Shown piece by piece: positions 32,850 through 43,040 of a DNA stretch of 64,000 bases. The notes under the pieces were generated by a model that searched no databases, was not told the DNA's origin, and worked only from the letters and a program-made list of their open reading frames with translations. The stretch lies in assembly GCA_038030265.1 (NCBI GenBank), contig CM075940.1, forward strand, positions 5,952,001 to 6,016,000, read 5' to 3'. Each line of letters opens with the position of its first letter. The first letter of the stretch is position 1. The position numbers and the translations under genes are program-made. The stretch is from Corythucha ciliata. Its lineage: Eukaryota > Arthropoda > Insecta > Hemiptera > Tingidae.

Positions 32850-34798
32850 GGCCCGAGGGTCAGAGGTTCTTGAGAGACGCCAAGTCCAAGTTATTTGAGG
32901 GAAAAACTCTCGTGAATCTCACGAGGGGGAAATTGACGTTGAACGCCACTACGTCTAGGGCAAAATTTATGCGAAAAGTCACGCCAAAATTTAAGCAGAA
33001 ACGTCACATTGTGAGGAAAAAAACTCGTTCGAAAGGCCGCTGCTCTACGAGTAAACTACGCAGCAAAATGCCCCACGGTGGGCGAAACGCAACATTCGGA
33101 AAAACACTCACGTGAATCGCCACATTCAAGGCAAAAATTTACGCAAAATGCCGCGTCCAGGGCAACAAATATGCGAAACACTTCACCGAGAGCAATGTTA
33201 TGGTGACATATTGTCCATTTTATGACGAAACTCGTCGATTTCACAAAGAAATTGACAATTTCATAACGGAATTGTCTGTTTTATGCAAAAACTTTCAATG
33301 TTATAAGACATCATAAGCTTATGAGCGTAATGATTGATTTTATGAGGAAATTTTCGGTCTAAAAGGTGTCAATTTGATGAGTAAATCGTCAATTTATTAA
33401 GGAAATAGTCAATTTTATGAAGAAAAGGACATACTGTATGAGGATATGTCAATGAAATTGGTCTTTCTGAATGTAATTTTCATTTTTGTAAGGACATTGT
33501 TAGCTTGAATTGGGAATTGTGAATTTCAAGAGAAAATCGTAAATTTTCTAGGAATCGTCAGTTTTATGATGAAATGGTCAGTTTCATGAGAAAATTGTAA
33601 TTTTACTAGCAAATTGCCGTTGTTATTGGCGCATTATCAATTATAAACTTGTCAGTTCGAAGCAGAAATTGTTAATTTGACGTGGAAATTGTCAAATTCC
33701 ACGACGAAATTGTAACTTATACACAAAAGTTTTATTTTTGGTCATTGGAACTTATTAATTTTTCCCTTTCGGTGATTATTGTTAAGACAGTAATTTGGTG
33801 ATCGTTTATTTTGGCTTTAAACTCGTTATATTTAGCACGAATAGCCGATTATACGCGGAAATGATCAATTTTTAAGAGTATATTGTAAATTTTACGAGAT
33901 AATTATCAACTTTATGAGGAAATTTTTTATGACGAATTTCAATTTTATGTGGAAATTATCAACTTTATGAGGGAATTGTCAATTTTATGAGGAATTTGTC
34001 AATTTTACGAGGAAATTGACGATTTTATGAAGAAATTGTCAATTTTATGAGGAAATATAATGACGAGATAAGAGGGAATAATTTGAATGAGTCACTAGGG
34101 TCACGTACACAAATTTTCAAGAGAATCAGACGAGATTAAGTTGTCCTAAACGAAAAATGCATATCCTGTAAATTTCGCCAAGTGGCGCTTACGATACTTT
34201 GCCTTTCCAGTAACGTTATGAGGAAACTGTTGTAAATAGTCAATTTTACGAGGAAATTGTCAATTTTATATGGAAATCGTGAATTTTATGAGGAAATTGT
34301 CAATTTTATGAGGAAATTGTCAATTTCATGAGGAGACTGTCAATTTTATGAAAAGCCAATTTCGGGAAATTTTTTACCAGTAAACCGATTTCGCTGGGTG
34401 GCCCATTTCAGAGACCAATTACGCCGATTTTTCGATCTATGAACTGGTTTCACTCAACAAAAAAGTAATTTCCCGGATTTCGCTCACTAAAAAACCAAAT
34501 TTTGAGGGTTACAATTGCAGTGTTGTAGCCGCGGGACATTAGAGCTTCCCCTCGACCACTGCGCTGAGTTCACTTCATTCGGTGGGAGGCGTATTTTTGC
34601 CAAATCATTAGTCCACGTTTCATAGGTAGTTGATGAATGTTGTTTTCTTTCCACTTTTCCGGTCCTTGTGTTTCCTTAATTTTCCTATGCTTCAATTATC
34701 GGTGATTTAGAGCTGTAACTTCGCCACTAGTAGGTGCTGGGGTCGGATGGAATCATAATTATGGCCGTCTCCTTAAGCCGGCTCTGGATCCGAGCCTA
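32850..34798 (-). mobile_element. hAT-like array-bearing element, copy 1 (one end missing)
   Basis: This is the inverted counterpart of copy 2 (37370-39013). It shares the ~31-bp array (32870-33190), a large 20-bp array (about 33190-34360), the unique stretch 34360-34798, and the end CTCTGGATCCGAGCCT. The other end stops inside the element at GGCCCGAGGGTCAGAGG (32850), so about 110 bp including the CAGTGGCGGATC terminus is lost. The frame at 32870-33115 is just translated repeat, not a gene. Its 20-bp array is longer than that of copy 2. Confidence 0.75.
33190..34360 (+). repeat. 20-bp tandem array, unit TGTCAATTTTATGAGGAAAT
   Basis: The clearest block, about 34280-34350, has consecutive 20-bp units. 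Elsewhere units are diverged, spaced irregularly and interrupted (33700-33900, 34060-34220). The same unit occurs inverted at about 37860-38540 and weakly at 49370-49580 and 35060-35530. Confidence 0.85.
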
Positions 34799-34929
34799 GA
34801 TGAAACAGACAAATTCCAATACTTGATCCAAGTCACCACCCCCGGAGGCGCGAGAAATAGTAGAGGCGTGCCCTCCCTCGAAACAAAATTACAGAAAGGC
34901 TCTTAAAACGCTGAAGGATCGTTTTGGAA

Positions 34930-35530
34930 GGGAGGAGCTGCTTAACAGCATATCTGAATTACAGCAAAGCTCCAAACCACAGTAAAGCTTCATCTAGAAA
35001 AAAAAATGGACCAACCATCAAGAGTCCAATCACAAAAAGCTACCAAAAAACAATGTGTGCTTAAAATTGACAATTTTTTCATTAATTTGACAATTCGTTT
35101 ATAAAAATGGCGATTTCCTCTTGTACTGACCATTTCGTCGTAAAATTAACGATTTCTACAGAATGTACGATTTCCTCTCAAAATTCACAATTTCCTGATG
35201 CAAACTACTTGTAACGAAGCATGCATAAAGCTGTAGCAGTAGGAGCCTACATTGTCTGACTTCCCTTGTGAGGTTCGTCAAAAACGGACCGGTTTCGGTT
35301 GCATGGAAACCGGCGAGCAGCAGAAACCGGTCCGTTTTTTGATGAACCTCGACGTGGGAAGACAGACAATATAGGCTCCTATGGCTACAGTTTTATGCAT
35401 TCTTTACCCACTAACCCTCGTAGTTTAAGCGCTTCTACTAACAATTTAAATACTTGTGTAACAATTTTCTTATAAAATTGAAAATGCACTCAAAAATTGC
35501 AATCTCCTCATTAAATTGACAATTTGAAAC
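34930..35530 (+). mobile_element. hAT-like array-bearing element, copy 4 (partial)
   Basis: TGAATTACAGCAAAGCTCCA (about 34963) is followed by AAAATTGACAATTTTTTCAT and ATTTGACAATTCG. The same series occurs in copy 3 at 49274-49435. Orientation is the same as copies 2 and 3. A ~190-bp palindrome interrupts it at 35215-35405. Both ends are missing or beyond recognition. Confidence 0.6.
35215..35405. repeat. Near-perfect palindrome, ~77-bp arms, ~24-nt loop
   Basis: The left arm at 35221-35297 and right arm at 35322-35400 pair along their whole length with few mismatches. The innermost block, CAAAAAACGGACCGGTTTC-like, is nearly exact. Outer blocks are TGCATAAAGCTGTAGC, TAGGAGCCTACATTGTCTG and CTTCCC. 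It sits inside copy 4 and so is younger than that insertion. No coding content is seen. It is the strongest single hairpin in the window. Confidence 0.85.
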
Positions 35531-37239
35531 TGGTTGGAAACCGGGGTGAAATCTGGATTTGCAATTGAGCAATTTGTCAATTGCTCAACTGAAATGAAGC
35601 AATTCATTGCAATAGAATTGGAGCAACATATATTGCAAAATCTCTTTACTACCCACTTGAAGGAAATACCTACATACAGATAATATTAAGTATGTATTAA
35701 AATTCATAACATTTGTATTCATATTTATATACTTCAGTTCCGTAGTTTACGAATCGGAAATATGATGGGAGGCAAGGGAATGATCCGTGACTGTTCCTCT
35801 CCAGAAAGCAATTTTTGATGGATCCTCCAGGGAAATCATCCCTACTTACAGTTTTTACTTCCCCTCAATCACTCGAAACCATTTCGCGTGTTATTCATAT
35901 TAAAGCAATCCCCGTTAAATGAGTAAGGTTCAGCCACTCCTGAACGTCATTACTGAATCATTTTGACCTCTCTTCAAGTGGGCAAATAACAAAGAAATAA
36001 AAAGCTAGCGAGGTCGTTCAGTGTCTATCTCGTGACCTTAATGTTGATTTTTAGCTTTTTCAGTCATCATTTTGTTGCCCAGAAGTGATTTATCCGAGCA
36101 AATAATGAACCTTCTTTTTAAATAAAATGACGAGAAGGGGGGGGGGGAATTTTCATAATAAGAGAAACCTTTCCATCTAACCAAATCCCAGGGGCAAACA
36201 GAGTTTAGTCTTTCGGGGGTTCAATAGACGATAAAAAAAAAAAAGAAATTCATTCTTCAGGTTTCAATTCTTTTTTGGGCCCTTGTATTTGCTTGCGGTA
36301 TATTCTCATCGAGAGCACTCGAAAAAAAAATTGCAATCGTGTTTTAAGAACGTTATTTATTTCCCAGCGTGAGTGTTCCAACAATAGGACTGTGGGCTCC
36401 ATGCGCCATCTCATTATTTTCCTATTGAAGAAAAGATAAAGTAGGTAATGGAATATATTCATATTCCTTGAATTTTATGAGAGTCAGCTTATTTTTTACT
36501 AGCCTCGGGGAGAATAAATATTCAATTAGTAATGGGAATTTTTTTAACGTGTTGTTGGTGGGTTAGATTATCCTCCAGGTTATTTTCAGTTTGCCTCCGG
36601 CAGCAGGAAGTATTGTATTAATGAAAATAATTCGGGTCCGAGCTTCTTTTTTTTTGCGTTCTACCTACGTAAGCGAATTTACGAATTCATTGAATTAAGA
36701 ACCTTTCCAAGACACAATGAAATTCAAAGTAGCAAGGGAGCTGTATATAGCTGGGGCGTCTGCAGGCAACTCGATTGAATTCAGTTGCTCAATTTTGAGT
36801 ACAAAGGAGTGAGAGTGAATACGAGTGACTAGGGTGGAAAGTGATTGTTTTACAACCTGAAATGCCGTTGGAGCTTCGTGAGGCCGTAACAAACTTGGGC
36901 CTTATAGTCGATAGCTCGCCGTACATACAAATGACCACCCGCACCACTTGTAGAGCACTCAGTGGATATTACACAGGAAACGGATTTCTTCATGAGTTGG
37001 ATTTTTCCAAAGTATTTTTAATTTGATCGAGCAGAAGCGTTCTGGGACAGAACTGAGCTTGTCCTGTTCATGTTAAGCGTTGCAATGGAAAATTACATGG
37101 GTGTCTCCAAAACGGTCCAAGGTATCACAGCTTCACAACTAAGCGCATTAAAATTGAAGGAAATAAACGACTTGAAGTATAACTTCGCCTATCAATGGTG
37201 ACTGGTCACCATGGAAATCAACGGTCTTGCGGAAGTTAC
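35531..37239. other. Non-coding; G11 run
   Basis: G11 lies at 36137-36147. Nothing else is recognised. It separates copy 4 from the repeat array that hosts copy 2. Confidence 0.4.
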
Positions 37240-37369
37240 GGGTAGTGAGTAAATTAAGCGAGTTGGCTCACTCAGAAAACCAATACGGGTTTGGCACTCT
37301 TAAAACAAAAACTATGTGAATTCAGGGCTCTATCAAAAAACAAATTACACTCGAGTTTGGCTCTTTCAA
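37240..37369. repeat. ~30-bp array, left part (split by copy 2)
   Basis: Units such as GAGTTGGCTCACTCAGAAAA, CGGGTTTGGCACTCTTAAAA and GAGTTTGGCTCTTTCAA run up to the edge of copy 2. The same pattern resumes at 39021, so the two pieces were one array before the insertion. Confidence 0.65.
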
Positions 37370-39013
37370 CAGGCGGGGATCCAGAGACGGCTTGAGGAGG
37401 GGGCCATATTATGACTCCATCCGGCCCCAGCACCTATACCATACCACACGTCACACAGCTGCTAGTGGCAAAGTTACAGCTCTAAATCTCCGATAATTGA
37501 AGCATCGGAAATTTAAGGAAACCCAAGGGCCGAAAAAGTGGTAAAAAACACTATTCAACAACTACCTATGTAACGTGAACTATTAGTTTGGCAAAAATAT
37601 GCCTCCCGCTATGAATGAAGTGAACTCAGCGCAGTAGTCGAGGGGAAGCTCTTATGTCCCACGGCTACAGCACTGTGATTGTAACCCTCAAAATTGGGGT
37701 GAGCGAAATCCGGAAAATTACTTTTTTATTAAGTCAAAACATCTAACAACGGTTCTTAGAGCGATAAATCGGCACAATCGGTCTCTGAAATAGGCCACCC
37801 GCAGGGGAATTGGTTTACTGGCTAAAAATTTCCCGAAATTGGCTGTTCGTGAAAATGACAGTCTCGTCATGAAATTTACAACTTCCTCATAAAATTGAAA
37901 ATTTCCTCATAAAATTGAAAATTTCCTCATAAAAGTGACAATTTCATCGTAAAATTGACAATTCCCTCATAAAACGTACAATTTCCTCATAAAACTCACG
38001 ATTTCCTTATAAAATTGACAACATCCTCATAAAATAGACAATGAGAAAGTTTCACATTTTCGAAAAATATTTTTTTTCGATGAGGCATATCAATCCTTTC
38101 ACATCTGTCTGTCTGTGTCTGTTTGCAAATAAGAATGACAATTCTCTCGTAAAACTGACAATTTCGTCATAAAATTAACGATTTATAGGAAATTTACGGT
38201 TTCCTCTTGAAATTCACAATTTCCAATTCAAACTAACAATTTCCTTACAAAAATGAAAAGTCATTCAAAAAGCGCAATTTCCTCGTTATTTTGACAATGT
38301 CTCATACAGTCATACAACATGTCTTTTTCTTCATAAAATTTATTATTTCCTTATTAACCTGATGATTTACTCATCAAATTGACACCTTTTAGACAGAAAA
38401 TGTCCTCATAAAATCAACCATTACGCTCATAAGCTTAAGATGTCTTATAAAATCGAAAGTTTTCTCTTAAAACAGACATGCAATTTCGTTATGAAATTGA
38501 CAGTTTCTTAGTGAAACCAATGAGTCTCGTCGTAAAATGGACAATATGCCACCATAACATGGCTCTAGGTGAAGTGTTTCACATAGTTGTTGCCCTTGAC
38601 GCGGCATTTCGCGTTAATTTTTGCCTTGAATGTGGCAATTCACGAGAGTGTTTTCCCGAATGTTGCGTTTCATACCCACCGTGGGGCATTTTGCGTAGTT
38701 TACTCGTTGTGACGCGGCCTTTCGAACGAGTTTTTTTCCTCACAATGTGACGTTTCTGCTTAAATTTTGGCGTGACTTTTCGCATAAATTTTGCCCTAGA
38801 CGTAGTGGCGTTCAACGTCAATTTCCCCCTCGTGAGATTCACGAGAGTTTTTCCCTCAAATAACTTGGACTTGGCGTCTCTCAAGAACCTCTGACTCTCG
38901 GGCCTCTGAGAAAATGACCCTAAATTTATAGGTGATATCCCCTCCTCGATGGGATTTTGATGCTTTTTTTGCGCAAGTGACCTCGACTCCAACGCCACTT
39001 AGATCCGCCACTG
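37370..39013 (+). mobile_element. hAT-like array-bearing element, copy 2, about 1.64 kb
   Basis: The element begins CAGGCGGGGATCCAGAG and ends GATCCGCCACTG (reverse complement CAGTGGCGGATC). The order inside is: unique GGCCAT/CATCCGGCCCC stretch, 20-bp array (about 37860-38540), ~31-bp array with units like TTGAATGTGGCAATTCACG (about 38570-38880), then a unique tail with GAAAATGACCCTAAA. The possible duplication is CTTTCAAC/CTTTTAAT (6 of 8). The terminal sequence and 8-bp duplication suggest hAT, but no transposase is present. The frame at 38579-38998 (minus) is translated repeat. Confidence 0.75.
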
Positions 39014-39400
39014 CTTTTAATGTCAGAATTCGTGGATTCGGCTCTTGCAAACCAATTTCACGGGTAAATAACTAATTTATCGGCATAGTATCAAATAAAG
39101 AATGTTTTACTCAATAAATTAGTTATTTACCCTAAGTTTTTTACCATTCACGAAGTAATAAAAATGTTGTCAATTTCACGGGTTTCGGCGCCTTTAACAA
39201 AAAATAATAATAATGAAATAAAAACAACGATTTCGCTGATTTGACTGTTTTGTTTCAAAAACCAATTTTCCTGGTTTGTCTGATTGAAAGATACAAAAAA
39301 AAAAAACAATTTCAAGGGTTGGGCATTTGGTCCCTCCAAAAACCAAATTTCGGTTGGGTCTTTTCGCCTCATTTTGGCTCATTGGTACGCTTTTGAGAGT
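39014..39400. repeat. ~30-bp array, right part (split by copy 2)
   Basis: Units such as TCGTGGATTCGGCTCTTGCA and AAACCAATTTCACGGG continue to about 39400, with ACCAATTTTCCTGGTTTGTC and ACCAAATTTCGGTTGGGTC as later copies. An 18-bp hairpin interrupts the array at 39062-39132. Confidence 0.65.
39062..39132. repeat. Perfect 18-bp inverted repeat
   Basis: GGGTAAATAACTAATTTA (39062-39079) and its exact complement (39115-39132) enclose 35 nt. It lies within the ~30-bp array and may be a tiny insertion or a local inverted duplication. Confidence 0.75.
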
Positions 39401-40283
39401 CGCTGGCGAGCGTTTGGGCCGAGAATGGCTAGTTTTCAACATTCGGCATGGTCTGAGGGAGTTTTTTAAAAAACACTCCCCCCCCCCAACATTACAAACT
39501 TTCCCCCATTTCTCAACTACAAAGTTGATCACCTCTCCCCCCCCCCCACCCACCTGCCTCGAGTTGTTGAGAGCGCGCGACTTGATAAGAGTTCTCCAAT
39601 AATAAATCGCTTGAGTCTGTTGTTTGACACCCACGCAGACTTTCTTCAAGTTTTTCCTGCTGTTTTCTTCTTTAAAAAGACAGTTTGACTAACACTGTTG
39701 ATAACTTTGATTTTTATCCCATTATTTTAACTATAGTTTGAGTTTTAATTAGACTGCGATGCCTCGACAGGAGCTGTTGAAAATGTACCATAGAGAAAAA
39801 ACATTTTAGCGTCGAGTGTGACTGACAGATTTAGAAGGAGTTTGAGTACAATATAACTTTTTTTCCTCTGGTCATGAATAGTGTGGATCGAGCTTGGGTA
39901 AATTCGACAGTGGTTTGATTTGTTAGAACGTTTTTTTCCTCGAGGACGAACTTCACAAACTCAATCATCTAACCTCTCTCTATTGCCATTTATTTCGTGT
40001 CAGTTATCATACGGGGAAGGAGGGGTATAGGGATGAGGGGACGAGTAATTAAGTTCTTCGGAGAAGAAAACAATGGAGGACTTGAAAGATGGCGAAGTGG
40101 GGCGAAGTGTTCGGATCGTTTTTTTTAAATAGCAGCAAAAATCAAGTTACGGCTTGGAAATAATAAATGTTCCTGATCTACATAATATGTAGATCGGCAT
40201 TGATGATATTATCATCAATACAATTGACAGAGTACAATAGTAGTCACACTGGTCCAGAATCATATAGCTTTACAGCTGTGGGG
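39401..40283. other. Non-coding; C10 and C11 runs
   Basis: C runs lie at 39478-39487 and 39537-39547. GATCTACATAATATGTAGATC (about 40177) is a near-perfect small palindrome. No gene is recognised. Confidence 0.45.
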
Positions 40284-40645
40284 GTTTCAGGATATGATTC
40301 CTTTTCTTTAATGTTTAATTCATACCTAAGTAGAATGACGATGTTTGATACCGTGTAAAAAAGGGACCAACGCTGTGCAGGAATCGTACCCACCACGCTG
40401 AATCACCGGTCCGGCGCCCAAATCTCTGGGCCACCGCGGCATTGCATCAACGTCCATTCTAATCCGGGAGATCTCCCTTCCGCACGACACATCGCCATTG
40501 TCTTTCTGCTCGGTTCTTCTGTGGGGGGTTGCAGGATATGATCCCTTTTCTTTAATTTTCAATTAACAAGTAGAATGGCAAAAAACATCGTCATTTTACG
40601 TAGGAATTAAAAATTAAAGAAAAGTGATCTCATCCTGCAACCTCC
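40284..40645. repeat. ~65-bp unit in three copies, mixed orientation
   Basis: GCAGGATATGATCCCTTTTC followed by TTTAAT and AAGTAGAATG occurs at 40284-40350 (plus), 40527-40580 (plus) and 40582-40645 (minus). The last two form a palindrome. The units border the tRNA-derived sequence, so they may be ends of one composite element. Confidence 0.65.
40357..40520 (-). repeat. tRNA-derived (SINE-like) unit, copy A
   Basis: On the minus strand, GCCGCGGTGGCCCAGAG starts a tRNA-like head at 40440. An A-box-like TGGCCCAGAGATTTGG and a B-box-like GGTACGATTCC follow, and a T6 pol III stop sits at about 40359-40364. The anticodon arm is weakly paired; its loop would read GGT. The 5' flank with ACCGAGCAGAAAGACAA is shared with copy B, which is not usual for a SINE whose tRNA part is at the 5' end. 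It could be a tRNA pseudogene duplicated with its flank. Confidence 0.55.
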
Positions 40646-40767
40646 CCCCCCCCCACTGATGGAATGTATCAAATATTATAAAACGAGATCTCCCCCCCCC
40701 TCCACCCATTAACCCTCAGTCACTAAAGGCCGACGATGGAAAGGGTGGAGGAAAAAGGACCGAGCAG

Positions 40768-40890
40768 AAAGACAACGGCGACGAGTCGTGGGGGAGGGAA
40801 AACACCCGGAGTAGAATAAGGTTTGGGCGCCGGACCGGGAATTTGGTGATGTGAGTTCGATTCCCGCTCCGCGGTGGTTTCTTTTTTACA
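40768..40890 (+). repeat. tRNA-derived (SINE-like) unit, copy B
   Basis: It starts near GGACCGAGCAGAAAGACAAC and continues into a tRNA-like core, GGGCGCCGGACCGG, with B box GAGTTCGATTCCC, then CCGCGG and a T6 stop with ACAAGG (about 40881-40892). It lacks about 30 bp that copy A has before the core. It is inverted relative to copy A, giving a hairpin-capable pair about 250 bp apart. Confidence 0.55.
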
Positions 40891-40892
40891 AG

Positions 40893-42859
40893 GCAACAAA
40901 TAGCGCTATTCTTCTCGTATAGCTTTACGACCTTCCACGATTTAAGAACGTGTTGTACGTTTGTTTAATTGAAAATATCGGGTGTTGGATGAATAAAATA
41001 ATCTGATGCTCCAGGAATGAAGTAAATGAAAATTAATTAATAAAATACAATATTTTTTCTCTTTTAAAAGCGAATAATTTCTACTAAGCTCGTTTTAATT
41101 TGTGTTGTAATATGAGAAAATTTTACTATTTTACTCATATTCCCCACCTCATTTTTACAGAACCAAATATTTGTTCCCCGCTGTATGTGTAACCCCAATC
41201 CGCTAACCAGCCCCTCTGGAACTCCAGCCAGCCAACCCCCCCCCCCCCCCGACTACTCAGGATCATTGTCTATGCCTCTAATGGGGTCATTAGCCCTCCA
41301 TGTAACCACAATCTTTTTGAAGCACGGAGGGCTCTTACTTGCGTTGACATTATTCTCTGCCTACCACTCTCCAAAACAAAAACTTAACACTCAACTGAAT
41401 GATACAGCTCTGAAAGTCATGAGCTTTTAAGTACAGGCTCTTTCAACTTTCATAAAACAACTTCGTTGCATACACTCGACTCAATTCAAGTTCAAAGTTT
41501 TGAAAAACTTCAAAGTTTTTAAATTTTGCATAATTATTAATTATAAATTTTTAGAGTTGGACTAAGGCTGTTTAAAAGAAAGACGGAGCCCCTCGGACAT
41601 CAATTTACATGGGGTAAGGTGGGTGGGTAATTTTGTTGCTAGCTTCACTCTGGATGCCTGGGTCATTTGAAGCACTTGCCAGTAAATATTAATTCAGTGT
41701 AAACTTTATGATCATGCTGCTAAGAGTGGGAGGGGGCGACTTTAAGGACATTAAAACGGAAATGGAACAGAGTTGTCAGTTACCTCTAATTATCATTAGT
41801 TGTTCCACTCTAGGACGCTGAATCTAAAAAAAAAAAATTTACTCCCACGCACTTTCGGTTCAAGTCAGGTTTAAGCGACTCCTTCCCAAGATCCCCCACA
41901 GGCTTCGGTTAGTGCGAACAGGAGACGTATTGTAAGACTAACTAAGCCAATCGGGTTACCAACAAATTCCTTCTCAACACTAAGTTCGCCCCCTCCCCCA
42001 TTCCCTTAAGTTCCATGTGTACTTACCTCCATCCTCCCGAACCATAAAGTCCCATAATATCCAAAACTTTAGCTATAACACCCTCGTTATGTAGGAAACC
42101 CAAGGGGGAGGGGAGGGTGCTTTTTTAATATTAAAACAAAAAACACGATAAAAGCTGTATTAACCGGATCCAAAGAATACAAAAAAAACTTTTTTGTTAA
42201 TATCCTCAACTAACTTTTTTTGTAAAAGAAAAAAAGAGTTTTCTCTTTTCTACCTTCATTCTTACAGGTTGTTTCTAGTTCACAGGTCTCTTTTATCCAA
42301 TCTTCAAGTATTTCGTTTATCTACACCTAGTAGGCCTTCATTCCTCAATTTCAATACAGCCTGTAGGCCAAGCCAACCCTCCCACCCACACCAAGGCTGT
42401 CCCCCACTGACGCTAATTTTTCGATTCACCAAAATCTCAAGCTTTTTATTTCTGCAGATATATAAGACTAAAGGTGGCGGCGTTTTATTTGACCAAGAGG
42501 GTGGGAAATTCATTGGTGTGGTGAAATTCACTGCTTTGCATGCTAATGACTGGTTTAGTAATGGAAGGCTAATGTTTGGGAAACCTTACTTTTCAGGTTG
42601 AAATAAAAGCGACATAGGACGTTTTCTGAATGTTCTAAACTAGCAATGAATGAGCATTGTCGTGCTTGTGTGACGGGGGAGTCTATTCCAGGATTATTGA
42701 AAGGGTCAATCTTAAAACTTTGTTTCTGGATGGGCCAAATCCACTAAACTTGGTGTTCAAGAGGCTGAAACTTGCGTAAGTAATTAGCATTTGAAAATTC
42801 TAACATGTTTCGCGCCTGAAAAGTCGGCTTAAAACGAATTGATGCGATTGAACGGTTAT
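40893..42859. other. Non-coding; C15 run
   Basis: C15 at 41236-41250 is the longest G/C run in the window. A 135-codon plus-strand frame at 42194-42601 has no motif I know and is Ser/Pro/Phe-rich. Confidence 0.4.
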
Positions 42860-43040
42860 ATGGCCACTTTGGTAATTTAAAATACGTGAATGCCCGATTT
42901 CGCCATTTTCAGGGCGGGAATCATGATCTGTTCAGGCATTTTCAGGGCTGCACAAATCGACAGTTTAGCTATTTTTAGGGCACAAATAGGCACTTAAGTC
43001 ATTTTCAAGCCACGAATCATCAATTTCGCCATTTTGGGTA
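42860..43040. repeat. Degenerate ~30-bp array, 'GCGCGAATNGTCAGTTTGGCC' type
   Basis: Five or so units, for example CGCCATTTTCAGGGCGGGAA, TTTTCAGGGCTGCACAAATC and TTTTTAGGGCACAAATAGGC, spaced about 30 bp. Confidence 0.65.

Noticed and set aside
32870..33115. Apparent basic protein, also seen as a related frame at 38579-38998
   Set aside because: Both are translations of the ~31-bp array in inverted copies of the same transposon. The similarity comes from repeat DNA, not a protein.
33190..34360. CRISPR-like array
   Set aside because: Units are contiguous 20-bp tandem repeats with no unique spacers, and the DNA is eukaryotic.
42194..42601. 135-codon frame
   Set aside because: It is a Ser/Pro/Phe-rich reading of pyrimidine-rich DNA without motif or codon signal.
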